From: a bacterium
GTDB taxonomy: Bacteria; Bdellovibrionota; UBA1018
Direction of reading: 5' to 3'
Length of the DNA stretch: 64,000 bases
Assembly: GCA_019751945.1 (NCBI GenBank)
Contig: JAIEMT010000004.1
Coordinates: 1 to 64,000, forward strand
Made by a program: the position numbers and the translations under genes. The notes below the pieces were generated by a model, which was not told where the DNA came from, made no database searches, and was given only the letters and a program-made list of their open reading frames with translations. Shown in pieces: positions 34,740-43,644 of this stretch; position 1 is the stretch's first letter, and each line of letters begins with the position of its first letter.

Positions 34740-35747
34740 TTGAATAGACTAATCAGTATGGGGTTAGGTGAGTTAAGGGTCATCCATCTTCTTAAGACGG
34801 GCGAGAATGACGCGTTCCTAGAAGGAACACGGCAAGCTGTTGCGCCCTTTCAACCCCTTGAAATCAATACCTGTCAACGAGCGGTCTGGGTTTTCATGTC
34901 GCAGGAGGCGCCCGGCTTTCATGGCGAAGCCTTGAACTACTTCGAGGGTAGTGAAGCCTACAGCTTCTTGCTTCAAGTTTCGACCGGCCTCATGAGTGAG
35001 ATGCGCGGCGAAGCCGATGTCTTTGGCCAAATGAAGACCGCTTGGAAGAACTTTACCGGTGATCGAATTGCTCTCGATCACTGCATGAACAAACTTTTTG
35101 AAGACACGAAAGAAATTCGAGCTCAGTACCTCCAAAACGTGGGCAGCGGTTCTTACGGCAGCATCGTTCGTCGATTGATTCGAAGCCATTCGGCTTCTGA
35201 AACAGAGCCCGTGCTTTTAGTGGGCGCTGGGCACTTGGCTCAGACCATTGCACCGTGGCTGATGGACCATCCGCTTTGGATTTCAAACCGTTCTTCTGAA
35301 AACCTTCACAAGCTGATTGAAGATCTGGTGATCAAGGCTCGTCCCGATGATACCGCTCGAATCAAGGCCATCACTTCTGAAAAAGTGGAGGCAGAGGCTT
35401 GGGCTCGTGCCGTTCACGTCGTGATTTGTATTCCGGTCGATTCCGAACGCGACGCTTGGAGAATTCAAAACTGGGAAGCGGGATCAAAATCTCGCGCCCG
35501 CACAGGCAGCATCATTCACCTAGGTGCTTTGAGAGCTCAGACCCAGCAATGGCGCCATCTCTCAGGCTTTCATCCGTTAGAAGATATTTTTGCACTTCAA
35601 AAACTTCAGAGCGAAGCTTGCGCTACCCAGTTCGAGCGCGCTCTCAAAGCGTGCCACGAAAAAGCTCGCTTAAGAATGCTCTCCGATTCTGCAGGCGCAT
35701 CCATCTCGTTGGCACATGGATGGGAAGACCTTGCCGCATTCGCGTAA
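34740..35747 (+). CDS. hemA: Glutamyl-tRNA reductase-like protein, short form
   Basis: A 335-residue protein starting at TTG with GAGAG upstream; the usual length is about 420. The catalytic Cys is in INTCQR (family STCNR). SEMRGEADVFGQMKTAW matches the conserved LGEpQILGQ region, and the NADPH motif is VGAGHLAQT. The C-terminal dimerisation domain is much reduced. It should reduce glutamyl-tRNA to glutamate-1-semialdehyde, first step of the haem operon. Position at the head of hem genes supports the call; sequence divergence lowers certainty. Confidence 0.82.
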   Translation: MNRLISMGLGELRVIHLLKTGENDAFLEGTRQAVAPFQPLEINTCQRAVWVFMSQEAPGFHGEALNYFEGSEAYSFLLQVSTGLMSEMRGEADVFGQMKTAWKNFTGDRIALDHCMNKLFEDTKEIRAQYLQNVGSGSYGSIVRRLIRSHSASETEPVLLVGAGHLAQTIAPWLMDHPLWISNRSSENLHKLIEDLVIKARPDDTARIKAITSEKVEAEAWARAVHVVICIPVDSERDAWRIQNWEAGSKSRARTGSIIHLGALRAQTQQWRHLSGFHPLEDIFALQKLQSEACATQFERALKACHEKARLRMLSDSAGASISLAHGWEDLAAFA

Positions 35748-37284
35748 GACAGTTCTGAAACTCGGCACTCGCAGATCACTCTTGGCCATGGCACAGAGTC
35801 GATGGGTTGCCCTTCAAATTGAAAAAAATAATCCGGGTATCTCCGTTGAACTCGTTGGAATAGATACGCGCGGAGATCAGATTCAAGACGTTCCGCTGCA
35901 ATCGGTGGAAGGGAAGGATTTCTTCGTCGCTGAAATCGACGCCGCTTTAAAATCTAAAGAAGTCGATCTCACTGTTCATTCTTTTAAAGACCTGAGTTTG
36001 GACAGACCCAAGGAATTGGTGTGTGCGGCCATTCCGAAGCGAGAAAATCCACGCGATGTGCTTTTATTTCACTCCCACTCGCTTAGAAAGTTAGAAACGG
36101 GAGAACCGGTTCGAATCGGAACCTCTTCTCCCCGCCGTTTAGAAAACATTCCTGCTTTTTTAGAGCAAGCGCTTCCTCGTTCCATGAGTGCGCCCGACCG
36201 CTTGCCTGCCTTAAAGTTTTTAGAAATTCGTGGGAACGTGAACACTCGAATTTCCCGACTGCATGAGCCCGCGTCGAGCGAACGGCATCTGGACGGGGTC
36301 ATTCTCGCCTTTGCAGGATTGATTCGCCTTTGGGCAGATGAAGAGGCCCGAGCTGAGCTTTCAAAACTTTTAAGAAACTTGCGGTGGATGGTTTTACCTT
36401 TAAAGGAATGTCCTGCGGCTCCAGCACAGGGGGCTCTTGCGATTGAATGCCGCAAAGAGGACAAGGCCGCACTTACTGCCATTCAAAAACTTCACGACAA
36501 AGAAACCGAAGCCCAAGTTTATGCCGAGAGAAAAATTCTGGCCGCTTCCGGCGGGGGTTGCCATCAACGCTTTGGTGCTACTGCAATTTCTTTTTCTAAT
36601 CTAAAGCAGATGCTTTTTATTCGAGGCACGAGCCACCAAGGAGATGAGATGAATTCCTTGGAATGGTCGGCTCCGGAAATTTCGGAGTCTCTGTCGGGAG
36701 AAATTTGGGATGGCACTCGCTTTCCGGGACGCTTTCACTCCCTAGAGCAGAAAATTGAGATCAACACTGAACAACCTGTTTTTGTAGCCCACTCTCGCGC
36801 AGTTCCCGACCTTTGGACAGTGCCTCTGCGACACATGCGCGTTTGGACTTCCGGATCGGCTAGCTGGTTCAAACTAGCTCACAAAGGAATCTGGGTCGAA
36901 GGTTGTGCGGAAGCCTTAGGGTTTGAATTCATTCTTCCTACCCTTCAAGAAAAGGTTCTGGCGCTTCCGAAACTTTATCAGTGGCAAGTGCTCACTCACG
37001 ACGGAGCTCAAGACGGCTGGAGCGAAGAAAAAGTCATTCCGACTTATCAGATTTTTTACGATGAACTGGGAGAAAAAGTTCTGAACGAGCTTCAGCAAGC
37101 CTCATTTATTTACTGGAGCAGCGGTTCTCAGTTCGAAGCACTGAAAAAGAAGGCGCCGAAGAAAGCGATTCATGCTTGCGGGCCAGGAAAAACCGCAAAG
37201 CAACTCAGCGAAGGCGGGTTGAAGCCTGTTATTTTTCCGAATTCGGAGGAGTGGAAGAAATGGGTCAGCAAACACGAAAAGTAG
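35716..37284 (+). CDS. hemC: Porphobilinogen deaminase fused to a uroporphyrinogen-III synthase-like domain
   Basis: A 522-residue protein, overlapping hemA by 32 bases. Residues 1-330 are porphobilinogen deaminase: LKLGTRRSLLAMAQSRW, HSFKDLSLDRP, TSSPRR and the cofactor Cys in ASGGGCHQRFGA. From about 345 to 522 the sequence has HemD character: VFVAHSRAVPD, VWTSGSASWFK, YWSSGSQFEALKKK and HACGPGKTAKQL, the last resembling the AiGpkTAealre-type motif. No separate hemD is visible in the operon, so the fusion supplies both steps from porphobilinogen to uroporphyrinogen III. Confidence 0.9.
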   Translation: MDGKTLPHSRKTVLKLGTRRSLLAMAQSRWVALQIEKNNPGISVELVGIDTRGDQIQDVPLQSVEGKDFFVAEIDAALKSKEVDLTVHSFKDLSLDRPKELVCAAIPKRENPRDVLLFHSHSLRKLETGEPVRIGTSSPRRLENIPAFLEQALPRSMSAPDRLPALKFLEIRGNVNTRISRLHEPASSERHLDGVILAFAGLIRLWADEEARAELSKLLRNLRWMVLPLKECPAAPAQGALAIECRKEDKAALTAIQKLHDKETEAQVYAERKILAASGGGCHQRFGATAISFSNLKQMLFIRGTSHQGDEMNSLEWSAPEISESLSGEIWDGTRFPGRFHSLEQKIEINTEQPVFVAHSRAVPDLWTVPLRHMRVWTSGSASWFKLAHKGIWVEGCAEALGFEFILPTLQEKVLALPKLYQWQVLTHDGAQDGWSEEKVIPTYQIFYDELGEKVLNELQQASFIYWSSGSQFEALKKKAPKKAIHACGPGKTAKQLSEGGLKPVIFPNSEEWKKWVSKHEK

Positions 37285-38270
37285 CACCGCTTTCTCTCAG
37301 ACGACTTCGTGACAATCGCTGGGTAAGAGAGCTCGTCCAAGAACATCGAATTTCACATCAGCAGATGATCCAGCCCCTCTTTGTCGTGGAGGGAATTTCC
37401 GCTCGCGAAAACATTCCTGGGTTAACGGGCGTTTATCGCGACACCCCCAAATCGTTGCTTCTGCAAATCGAAGCCGACATGAAAAACGGTGTTCACAAGT
37501 TTTTGCTCTTTGGAGTTCCTCAGAGCAAATCTCTCACTCAATTTGATCATAGTTTTACTTCGAACCAAATTCGCGCCATCAAGAAGGCCTTCGGAAAAGA
37601 CCTCTTCTTGTCCGTGGACGTCTGCCTTTGCTCTTCAACCTCACACGGCCAGTGCGGAATTATTTCTCAAGAAGGCGACCATGTTGAAAACTCAGCCACT
37701 GTTGACGAATTGGCTCGAGCGGCACTTTCCTATGCACAAGCAGGAGCGGACTGCGTGGCTCCCAGCGATATGATGGACGGACGGGTCGGTGCCATTCGAA
37801 ACGCTCTCCATGAAGCTGGACTCGACCGCACTTTGATTCTGAGCTATTCCGCAAAGTTCCATTCCAAATACTACGGCCCCTTTCGTGTTGCCGCGGACTC
37901 GGCTCCCAAAGGGGATGTCGCGCTGAAGGACCGCGCCACTTATCAAATTGACCCGGCACGTCCGGGAGATGCCTTAATCAGCTCACTGCGTGACGCAGAA
38001 GAAGGGGCTGACATGCTGATGGTGAAACCAGGGCTGCCCTACTTAGATATTTTATCGAAGCTGAAATCGGCAATTCCCACCAAGCCCTGGATCGTATACG
38101 AAGTCAGCGGAGAATACGCTTCCATCGAATTTTTGGCTGAAAAAGGGTTGGTAAATGGCCCGGCAGCTCACATCGAAGCCTGGACAGCTTTTGCCAGAGC
38201 AGGTGCGAGTTCCATCATTACCTATGGTGCAAGAAACGCAAAAAAATGGCTGAGCGGAGAAAGTGACTAG
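37260..38270 (+). CDS. hemB: Delta-aminolevulinic acid dehydratase (porphobilinogen synthase)
   Basis: A protein of 336 residues from the ATG at 37260, with GGAGTGGAAGAA upstream and overlap with the hemC stop. The zinc site is DVCLCSSTSHGQCG with three cysteines. The Schiff-base lysines are in LSYSAKFHSKYYGPFR and MLMVKPGLPYLDI. A zinc-type enzyme joining two aminolevulinate molecules. Third gene of the operon. Confidence 0.96.
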   Translation: MGQQTRKVAPLSLRRLRDNRWVRELVQEHRISHQQMIQPLFVVEGISARENIPGLTGVYRDTPKSLLLQIEADMKNGVHKFLLFGVPQSKSLTQFDHSFTSNQIRAIKKAFGKDLFLSVDVCLCSSTSHGQCGIISQEGDHVENSATVDELARAALSYAQAGADCVAPSDMMDGRVGAIRNALHEAGLDRTLILSYSAKFHSKYYGPFRVAADSAPKGDVALKDRATYQIDPARPGDALISSLRDAEEGADMLMVKPGLPYLDILSKLKSAIPTKPWIVYEVSGEYASIEFLAEKGLVNGPAAHIEAWTAFARAGASSIITYGARNAKKWLSGESD

Positions 38271-38273
38271 TTG

Positions 38274-39563
38274 ATGATGAACACCGAAGGACCTCAAATT
38301 TCTAAATCCAAACTTCTCTTTGAAGAAAGTAAGCGAATCGTCCCAGGAGGCGTGCATTCTCCAGTACGAGGTTTTCGTGGAGTAGGCGGTACTCCAATTT
38401 TCATCGAGTCCGCGGAAGGAACGAAACTCGTCGACGTGGATGGAAATACTTATACCGACTACTGCATGTCCTGGGGACCTCTTATTTTTGGACATCAGGA
38501 TGCTGATGTTGCAAACGCGGTTCGCGAAGCGATGGCACGGGGCTGGTCTTATGGAACTGCGGAACCCTATTCTCTCGAATTAGCTACCCTCATTACTTCT
38601 TGGATTCCCTGGGTAGAAAAGATTCGTTTCGTGAACTCTGGAACTGAAGCGGTGATGGCCGCACTCCGCTTGGCTCGCGCAGCTACGGAACGCGATAAAA
38701 TTTTGAAGTTTGACGGGTGCTATCACGGACACGTCGATTCCATGTTAGTGCGTGCCGGCTCGGGCCTGGCCGAAATGGCTTCCCCCGACAGTGCCGGTAT
38801 CACTACGGGAGTTGTCTCAGATACGATCGTTGCTCCCTTGAATGACCTCGAAGCGCTGGAAAGAATCTTTCAACTTCACGGCTCTGAAATCGCTGCCGTG
38901 ATCATTGAACCCCTTCCCGCCAACAACGGATTACTGATCCAACAGGAATCCTTTCTAAAAAAACTTGCTGAGCTTGCCAAAAAAAGTGGCGCACTACTGA
39001 TCTTCGACGAAGTGATCAGCGGATTCCGAACGGCTTTCGGGGGAATGGCTGAGATCACTCGCATCAAACCCGATCTCGTCACTTACGGCAAAGTGATTGG
39101 GGGAGGATTTCCTGTCGGCGCTTACGGCGGTCGCTCCGATTTGATGGACCTGATTGCGCCGACTGGGCCCGTTTATCAGGCGGGCACACTGAGCGCGAAC
39201 CCGATTGCAATGACAGCGGGTCTAGCTACTCTGAAGAAAATTTTGAAAGATCCTCCATATAAGCGCCTGGCGAAGTATACGAAAAAAATTCAAGACGAAC
39301 TCAAGGGCCTGGTTCACGTTCAAGCCAGCGGTTCCATGTTTTGGTCAATTTTTGGAACCGATGAACCGGTACGGTCGCTCACTGACATTCCGGCTCAACA
39401 GAAGCAGGTCTATCCAAAGGTATTTCATGAACTCTTGGGTCGCGGAATTTACTTGGCTCCGAGCGGTTACGAAGTTTCATTCTTGTCTACCGCTCATACC
39501 GAATCCGATGTTTCCTATTTGATTGAAGCCATGCACGATGCCGCAAAGCGAGGACGCCCCTAG
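38274..39563 (+). CDS. hemL: Glutamate-1-semialdehyde 2,1-aminomutase
   Basis: A protein of 429 residues from the ATG at 38274 (TTG 38271 and ATG 38277 are neighbours). The opening KLLFEESKRIVPGGVHSPVR is typical for the enzyme. The PLP motifs are NSGTEAVMAALRLARA, LLIFDEVISGFR and TYGKVIGGGFPVGAYGG, with the cofactor lysine in the last. It makes aminolevulinate from the HemA product. One base after hemB ends. Confidence 0.97.
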   Translation: MMNTEGPQISKSKLLFEESKRIVPGGVHSPVRGFRGVGGTPIFIESAEGTKLVDVDGNTYTDYCMSWGPLIFGHQDADVANAVREAMARGWSYGTAEPYSLELATLITSWIPWVEKIRFVNSGTEAVMAALRLARAATERDKILKFDGCYHGHVDSMLVRAGSGLAEMASPDSAGITTGVVSDTIVAPLNDLEALERIFQLHGSEIAAVIIEPLPANNGLLIQQESFLKKLAELAKKSGALLIFDEVISGFRTAFGGMAEITRIKPDLVTYGKVIGGGFPVGAYGGRSDLMDLIAPTGPVYQAGTLSANPIAMTAGLATLKKILKDPPYKRLAKYTKKIQDELKGLVHVQASGSMFWSIFGTDEPVRSLTDIPAQQKQVYPKVFHELLGRGIYLAPSGYEVSFLSTAHTESDVSYLIEAMHDAAKRGRP

Positions 39564-40493
39564 ATGCTCGAGAATCGGCGGCTCACCTGGATTTTATCTG
39601 CTCAGGTTGCTTGGCTGCTGATGGTGTCTCTTATTGGAGGCTGGTGGGTGAACATCGTTCTCACCCAGGCCGATCAGATCGCTGAACTTCGAGAAGCTGC
39701 TGGACTGGAATCTTCGGTGGCCGAAAGCGAAAGAAATAAAACCCATCGAATGATTAAGTGGGAATCGCTTTCCTTCTTAGCCCTTTTGATTTCTTCTTCC
39801 GGTGCACTTTTTGGTCTTTACTGGAGAGATGCTAAAAGAAACCGCTCGATTCAAGCGTTCTTTGCTTCCTTGACCCACGAACTGAGAACTCCGCTCACGA
39901 GCATTCGCCTTCAGGCCGAAACCATCGGGGAATCCTTTTCTAATGAGAACCTGATTCGTCGCTTAATGGAAGACGTTTCCCGCTTAGAAGCCCAGGTCGA
40001 CCGAACCTTGGAACTAGCTCGCGTCGAAGGGGGCGGGCAGGTTTACGTTCAACCGGTTCCAATTAAGACTCTGGTCGAGCGCCTACTGAAAAGCTGGACC
40101 GAAGCTCACGGCCAACGTCTGAAAATCTCTCAGCAGATTGACGATCAATCTGTGCTGGCAGATCTGAGCGCGGTTCAAACGATCTTTAAAAATCTACTGG
40201 AGAACTCGCTCCGCCATTCCAATAAAGAGGTGGTGGAAGTTAGCTTAAAAACAGAATTGACCGACAAAGAAGTCGGTTTCTACTACCACGATCACTCCTC
40301 CACCTTTGAAGGGAATACGGCACGCCTTGGAAAGCTTTTCTACAAAGGCCCGAAGTCACAAGGAGCAGGTGTGGGACTTTATCTCATTTCTGTTTTAATG
40401 GACCGAATGAGCGGGCGCGTTCAATTCTCAAGTCCCAAAGAAGGCGGATTCCTTGCGGCACTTTGGTTTAAACGAGGAGGTTCTCTTGGTTGA
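39564..40493 (+). CDS. Membrane sensor histidine kinase inside the haem operon
   Basis: A protein of 309 residues, directly after hemL. Two membrane helices (about 10-32 and 70-90) frame a short 40-residue periplasmic loop. The H-box is LTHELRTPLTSIRLQAE, and the N-box FKNLLENSLRHS is good. The G1 box, normally DxGxG, reads DHSST: the Asp is kept but both glycines are lost. The G2 region GAGVGLYLISVLMDRM is normal. Signal unknown; the small loop suggests sensing at or in the membrane. It is paired with the next gene. Confidence 0.88.
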   Translation: MLENRRLTWILSAQVAWLLMVSLIGGWWVNIVLTQADQIAELREAAGLESSVAESERNKTHRMIKWESLSFLALLISSSGALFGLYWRDAKRNRSIQAFFASLTHELRTPLTSIRLQAETIGESFSNENLIRRLMEDVSRLEAQVDRTLELARVEGGGQVYVQPVPIKTLVERLLKSWTEAHGQRLKISQQIDDQSVLADLSAVQTIFKNLLENSLRHSNKEVVEVSLKTELTDKEVGFYYHDHSSTFEGNTARLGKLFYKGPKSQGAGVGLYLISVLMDRMSGRVQFSSPKEGGFLAALWFKRGGSLG

Positions 40494-41196
40494 GAAATCA
40501 AAACTCCTCGTTGTAGAAGATGAAAAAAACGTCGGCTCGACCCTGACTGAACGCCTTCGACAAGAAGGCTTCGACGTTACCTGGGTGGAAAGTTTTGAAG
40601 ACGCTCAGCTTCAAATCAATTCCAGAAAGTTTGATCTGGCTCTGCTCGATGTCGGCCTGCCGGATGGATCAGGATTTGATTTAGCCAAATTACTTCAAAA
40701 ATTGAACCGCGGCACGGCGGTCATCTTTTTAACGGCTTTTGGAAACCCCGAAGATCGCATCAAGGGTCTGGAGCTTGGGGCCGAAGACTATATCGTAAAA
40801 CCCTTCTTCTTAAAGGAACTCCTGCTTCGAGTTCAAAATGGTTTGAAGAGACGACGCTACATCACCGACCACTCGGTCGCAGACGGAATTCAAATTGGAA
40901 AAGCCAAACTCTTTCTGTCTCGCTTCGAAGCCGAGAGCGACGGAGAAACCGCCAGCCTGAGCCACAAAGAGTGCGCCATGCTGAAGCTCTTGATCGAGAA
41001 AAAGGGCCAAGTGGTGAGCCGAGATGAAATCTTAAATGAAGTATGGAATGAAGACGAGTTTCCATCGTCTCGCACCATCGACAACTTCATCATGCGGCTG
41101 CGACGCCTCGTGGAAAAAGATTCTGAAGATCCTCAAATCATTAAAAGCGTTCGCGGCGTCGGCTACATGCTTAAATCGGACGGGGGTTCAGAATGA
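40486..41196 (+). CDS. OmpR-family response regulator inside the haem operon
   Basis: A protein of 236 residues. It starts at TTG (40486), with GAGGAGG five bases upstream and overlap with the kinase stop. The receiver has the acidic pair VVEDE, phospho-acceptor LLDVGLPDGSG, and KPF lysine. The DNA-binding domain is the winged helix of the OmpR class: LSHKECAMLKLLIEKKGQVV and SRTIDNFIMRLRRLVEKD. It is translated in overlap with hemE, so kinase, regulator and haem enzymes come from one mRNA. The DNA target is not seen. Confidence 0.92.
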   Translation: MVEKSKLLVVEDEKNVGSTLTERLRQEGFDVTWVESFEDAQLQINSRKFDLALLDVGLPDGSGFDLAKLLQKLNRGTAVIFLTAFGNPEDRIKGLELGAEDYIVKPFFLKELLLRVQNGLKRRRYITDHSVADGIQIGKAKLFLSRFEAESDGETASLSHKECAMLKLLIEKKGQVVSRDEILNEVWNEDEFPSSRTIDNFIMRLRRLVEKDSEDPQIIKSVRGVGYMLKSDGGSE

Positions 41197-42251
41197 ACCG
41201 ATTTCAAAAAACTCTCGCCAAGAAAAACGACGGCCGCCCTCCGGTTTGGTTGATGCGCCAAGCGGGAAGGTACCACTCCCATTATCAAGCCCTTCGAAAA
41301 CAGCATAGCTTCATGGATCTCTGTAAACTTCCGGAAGTAGCGGCTGAAGTCGCAATGGGTCCCATTCAAGATTTTGATTTCGATGCGGCGATTTTATTTT
41401 CAGATTTGCTCTTCCCCTTAGAAGTGATGGGAATGCCGCTGGAGTACTCACCCGGACCCAAACTGGGATGGCACCTCCGATCGAAAACGGATCTCTCAAA
41501 ACTTTCTTCGAAACCTGGCTTGGCCCAACAACTCGACTTTCAGGCCAAGGCCATGCGGCTCACACGGTCCCGTCTTTCGCCGGAAAAAGGTTTACTTGGT
41601 TTCGTCGGTGGCCCTCTCACTTTATTTTTCTATGCAGTGGAAGGGAGCCATCAAAAGATGGGCGATCCGATTCCAGAAAGTCAGACAGCTGTCGCAGGAC
41701 TGACCGACGGACGCTACGATGGATTTTGCGAAAAACTCCTTCCACTCCTCGCCGACAACATGGTTCTTCAAGCTCAGGCCGGAGCAGATACGGTTGCGAT
41801 CTTAGACACGTGTGGGGGAGAAGTAAGCCCCGCACAGTTTCGCGATCACGTGGCCCCAGTATTGAAGGAACTTCTAAAGCTTTTTCACCAAAAGCTGCCA
41901 AACTATCCGGTGACCTACTATTCGAAGAAAACTGGCCCCGAATACTGGGAATTTCTAAGGCCTTTGCAGATCGAAGCGATGGGAATTGATTGGAACCACG
42001 ACATTGCCCAGGTCCTAGAGCGTTGGTCAGATCGATTTGTTATTCAGGGGAATGTGGACCCGGACTGGATGCTCTTACCAAAGATGGAACTAGAACCGAA
42101 GCTTCGACACGTCTTTCAAAGCGTTCACAAGCTCCCGCAGAAATTTCGAAGAGGTTGGATCTGCGGCTTGGGGCATGGCGTTTTGCAAACCACTCCCGAA
42201 GAAAATGTTCGCCTCTTTGTTCAACTTGAAAGGGAGATTTTTGGAAAATGA
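41193..42251 (+). CDS. hemE: Uroporphyrinogen decarboxylase
   Basis: A protein of 352 residues. The N-terminal PPVWLMRQAGRY is the diagnostic motif of the enzyme. FSDLLFPLEVMGMPLEY and GFVGGPLTLFFYAVEG are further conserved parts, and WICGLGHGVLQTTPEENV closes the active site. It removes four carboxyls from uroporphyrinogen III to give coproporphyrinogen III. Overlaps the preceding and following genes by ATGA. Confidence 0.96.
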   Translation: MNRFQKTLAKKNDGRPPVWLMRQAGRYHSHYQALRKQHSFMDLCKLPEVAAEVAMGPIQDFDFDAAILFSDLLFPLEVMGMPLEYSPGPKLGWHLRSKTDLSKLSSKPGLAQQLDFQAKAMRLTRSRLSPEKGLLGFVGGPLTLFFYAVEGSHQKMGDPIPESQTAVAGLTDGRYDGFCEKLLPLLADNMVLQAQAGADTVAILDTCGGEVSPAQFRDHVAPVLKELLKLFHQKLPNYPVTYYSKKTGPEYWEFLRPLQIEAMGIDWNHDIAQVLERWSDRFVIQGNVDPDWMLLPKMELEPKLRHVFQSVHKLPQKFRRGWICGLGHGVLQTTPEENVRLFVQLEREIFGK

Positions 42252-43636
42252 GCTCGCTATCCTCCGATCTCTACAAAAAATATAACGTTCCAGGCCCACG
42301 ATACACGAGCTACCCCACCGTTCCCTATTGGGAAGTTAATCCTACGGAAGCTCAATGGATTGCATCGATCCTCAGTGAATTGGAAAAAAGCTCCAAGGCT
42401 GGGGTAGGTGCCGCGGTTTATGTTCACATTCCTTTTTGTCAGAGTCTTTGCACCTACTGTGGGTGTAACACTCGAATTACCCGGAACCATGCAGTCGGAA
42501 ATCCTTATATTGAAACTGTTCTGAACGAGTGGAAACTCTACCTCAAGCGCTTCAAAGAAGCGGGCGGACCGGACAGTTCGATTCCTTTGAGCGAACTCCA
42601 CTTAGGAGGCGGCACACCTACTTTTTTAACCGCCGACGAACTCCAGCGATTGCTCAACCCACTCCTAGAAAGCTTTAAGAAAACACCCTCGGCCGAATTT
42701 TCGGTGGAAGCGGATCCAAGAGTAACAAAGAAGGACCATCTTGAAACCCTTGCTCATCTGGGCTTCAAGCGGTTGAGTTTGGGCATTCAAGATTTTGACC
42801 CAAAAGTTCAAGACACCGTGAACCGTGTTCAAACGGAAGAAGAAGTTCGCGTCGTCACAGAAACGGCCCGCGCTCTCGGTTACGAAAGTATTAATTACGA
42901 CCTGATTTATGGCCTGCCATTTCAAACCCTGAAGAGTGTGGAACAAACCTTAGATGTCGTGAAGCGCCTTCGCCCCGATCGAATAGCGTTTTATGGATAT
43001 GCGCACGTTCCCTGGATTAAGCCCGGCCAGAGAAAATTTACGGAAGCTGACCTGCCCAATGGCGACGAGAAGCGCGCGCTCTATGAACTGGGAAGAACGA
43101 TGCTCGAAGCCGAGGGCTATCAAGAAATCGGCATGGATCACTTTGCTTTGAAATCAGATTCTCTCTCAAAAGCCGCAGCAAACGAAAGCTTGCACCGCAG
43201 CTTCATGGGCTACACTTCGCGACAGGTGGCCCCGCTGATTGGTTTAGGTGTATCAGCCATTGGGGATTCCTGGGGAGCCTTTGCTCAGAACGAAAAGCTT
43301 TTGGAGACCTACCAGACCCGAGTTCAAAACGGTGAAATTCCAATTGCCAGAGGCCACCTCTTGGACCGAGAGGACCAGATTCTTCGGAGACATATTCTGA
43401 ATTTGATGACCCGCTTTGCTACCCGATGGGACACTGCCGAGCTGGACACACCTTACTTGAAAACCATTCCGGCTAAACTCGCAGAACTCGTGAAGGATGG
43501 ATTTTTAAGACTCACTCCCAACTCTTGCGAAATCACCGCAGCCGGGAGGCCGTTTTTAAGAAATATTTGCATGGCGTTTGATGCGCGGCTGGAAAGGAAA
43601 GCACCGGCAACCCAACTCTTCAGCAAAACGATTTAA
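42248..43636 (+). CDS. hemN: Oxygen-independent coproporphyrinogen III oxidase
   Basis: A protein of 462 residues with the opening PGPRYTSYPTVPYW and radical SAM cluster motif HIPFCQSLCTYCGCN (CX3CX2C plus a following Cys, as in true HemN). HLGGGTPTFLTADEL and RLSLGIQDFDPKVQ are conserved HemN segments. It decarboxylates coproporphyrinogen to protoporphyrinogen IX without oxygen. ATGA overlap with hemE. Confidence 0.95.
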   Translation: MSSLSSDLYKKYNVPGPRYTSYPTVPYWEVNPTEAQWIASILSELEKSSKAGVGAAVYVHIPFCQSLCTYCGCNTRITRNHAVGNPYIETVLNEWKLYLKRFKEAGGPDSSIPLSELHLGGGTPTFLTADELQRLLNPLLESFKKTPSAEFSVEADPRVTKKDHLETLAHLGFKRLSLGIQDFDPKVQDTVNRVQTEEEVRVVTETARALGYESINYDLIYGLPFQTLKSVEQTLDVVKRLRPDRIAFYGYAHVPWIKPGQRKFTEADLPNGDEKRALYELGRTMLEAEGYQEIGMDHFALKSDSLSKAAANESLHRSFMGYTSRQVAPLIGLGVSAIGDSWGAFAQNEKLLETYQTRVQNGEIPIARGHLLDREDQILRRHILNLMTRFATRWDTAELDTPYLKTIPAKLAELVKDGFLRLTPNSCEITAAGRPFLRNICMAFDARLERKAPATQLFSKTI

Positions 43637-43644
43637 CGATTTTA

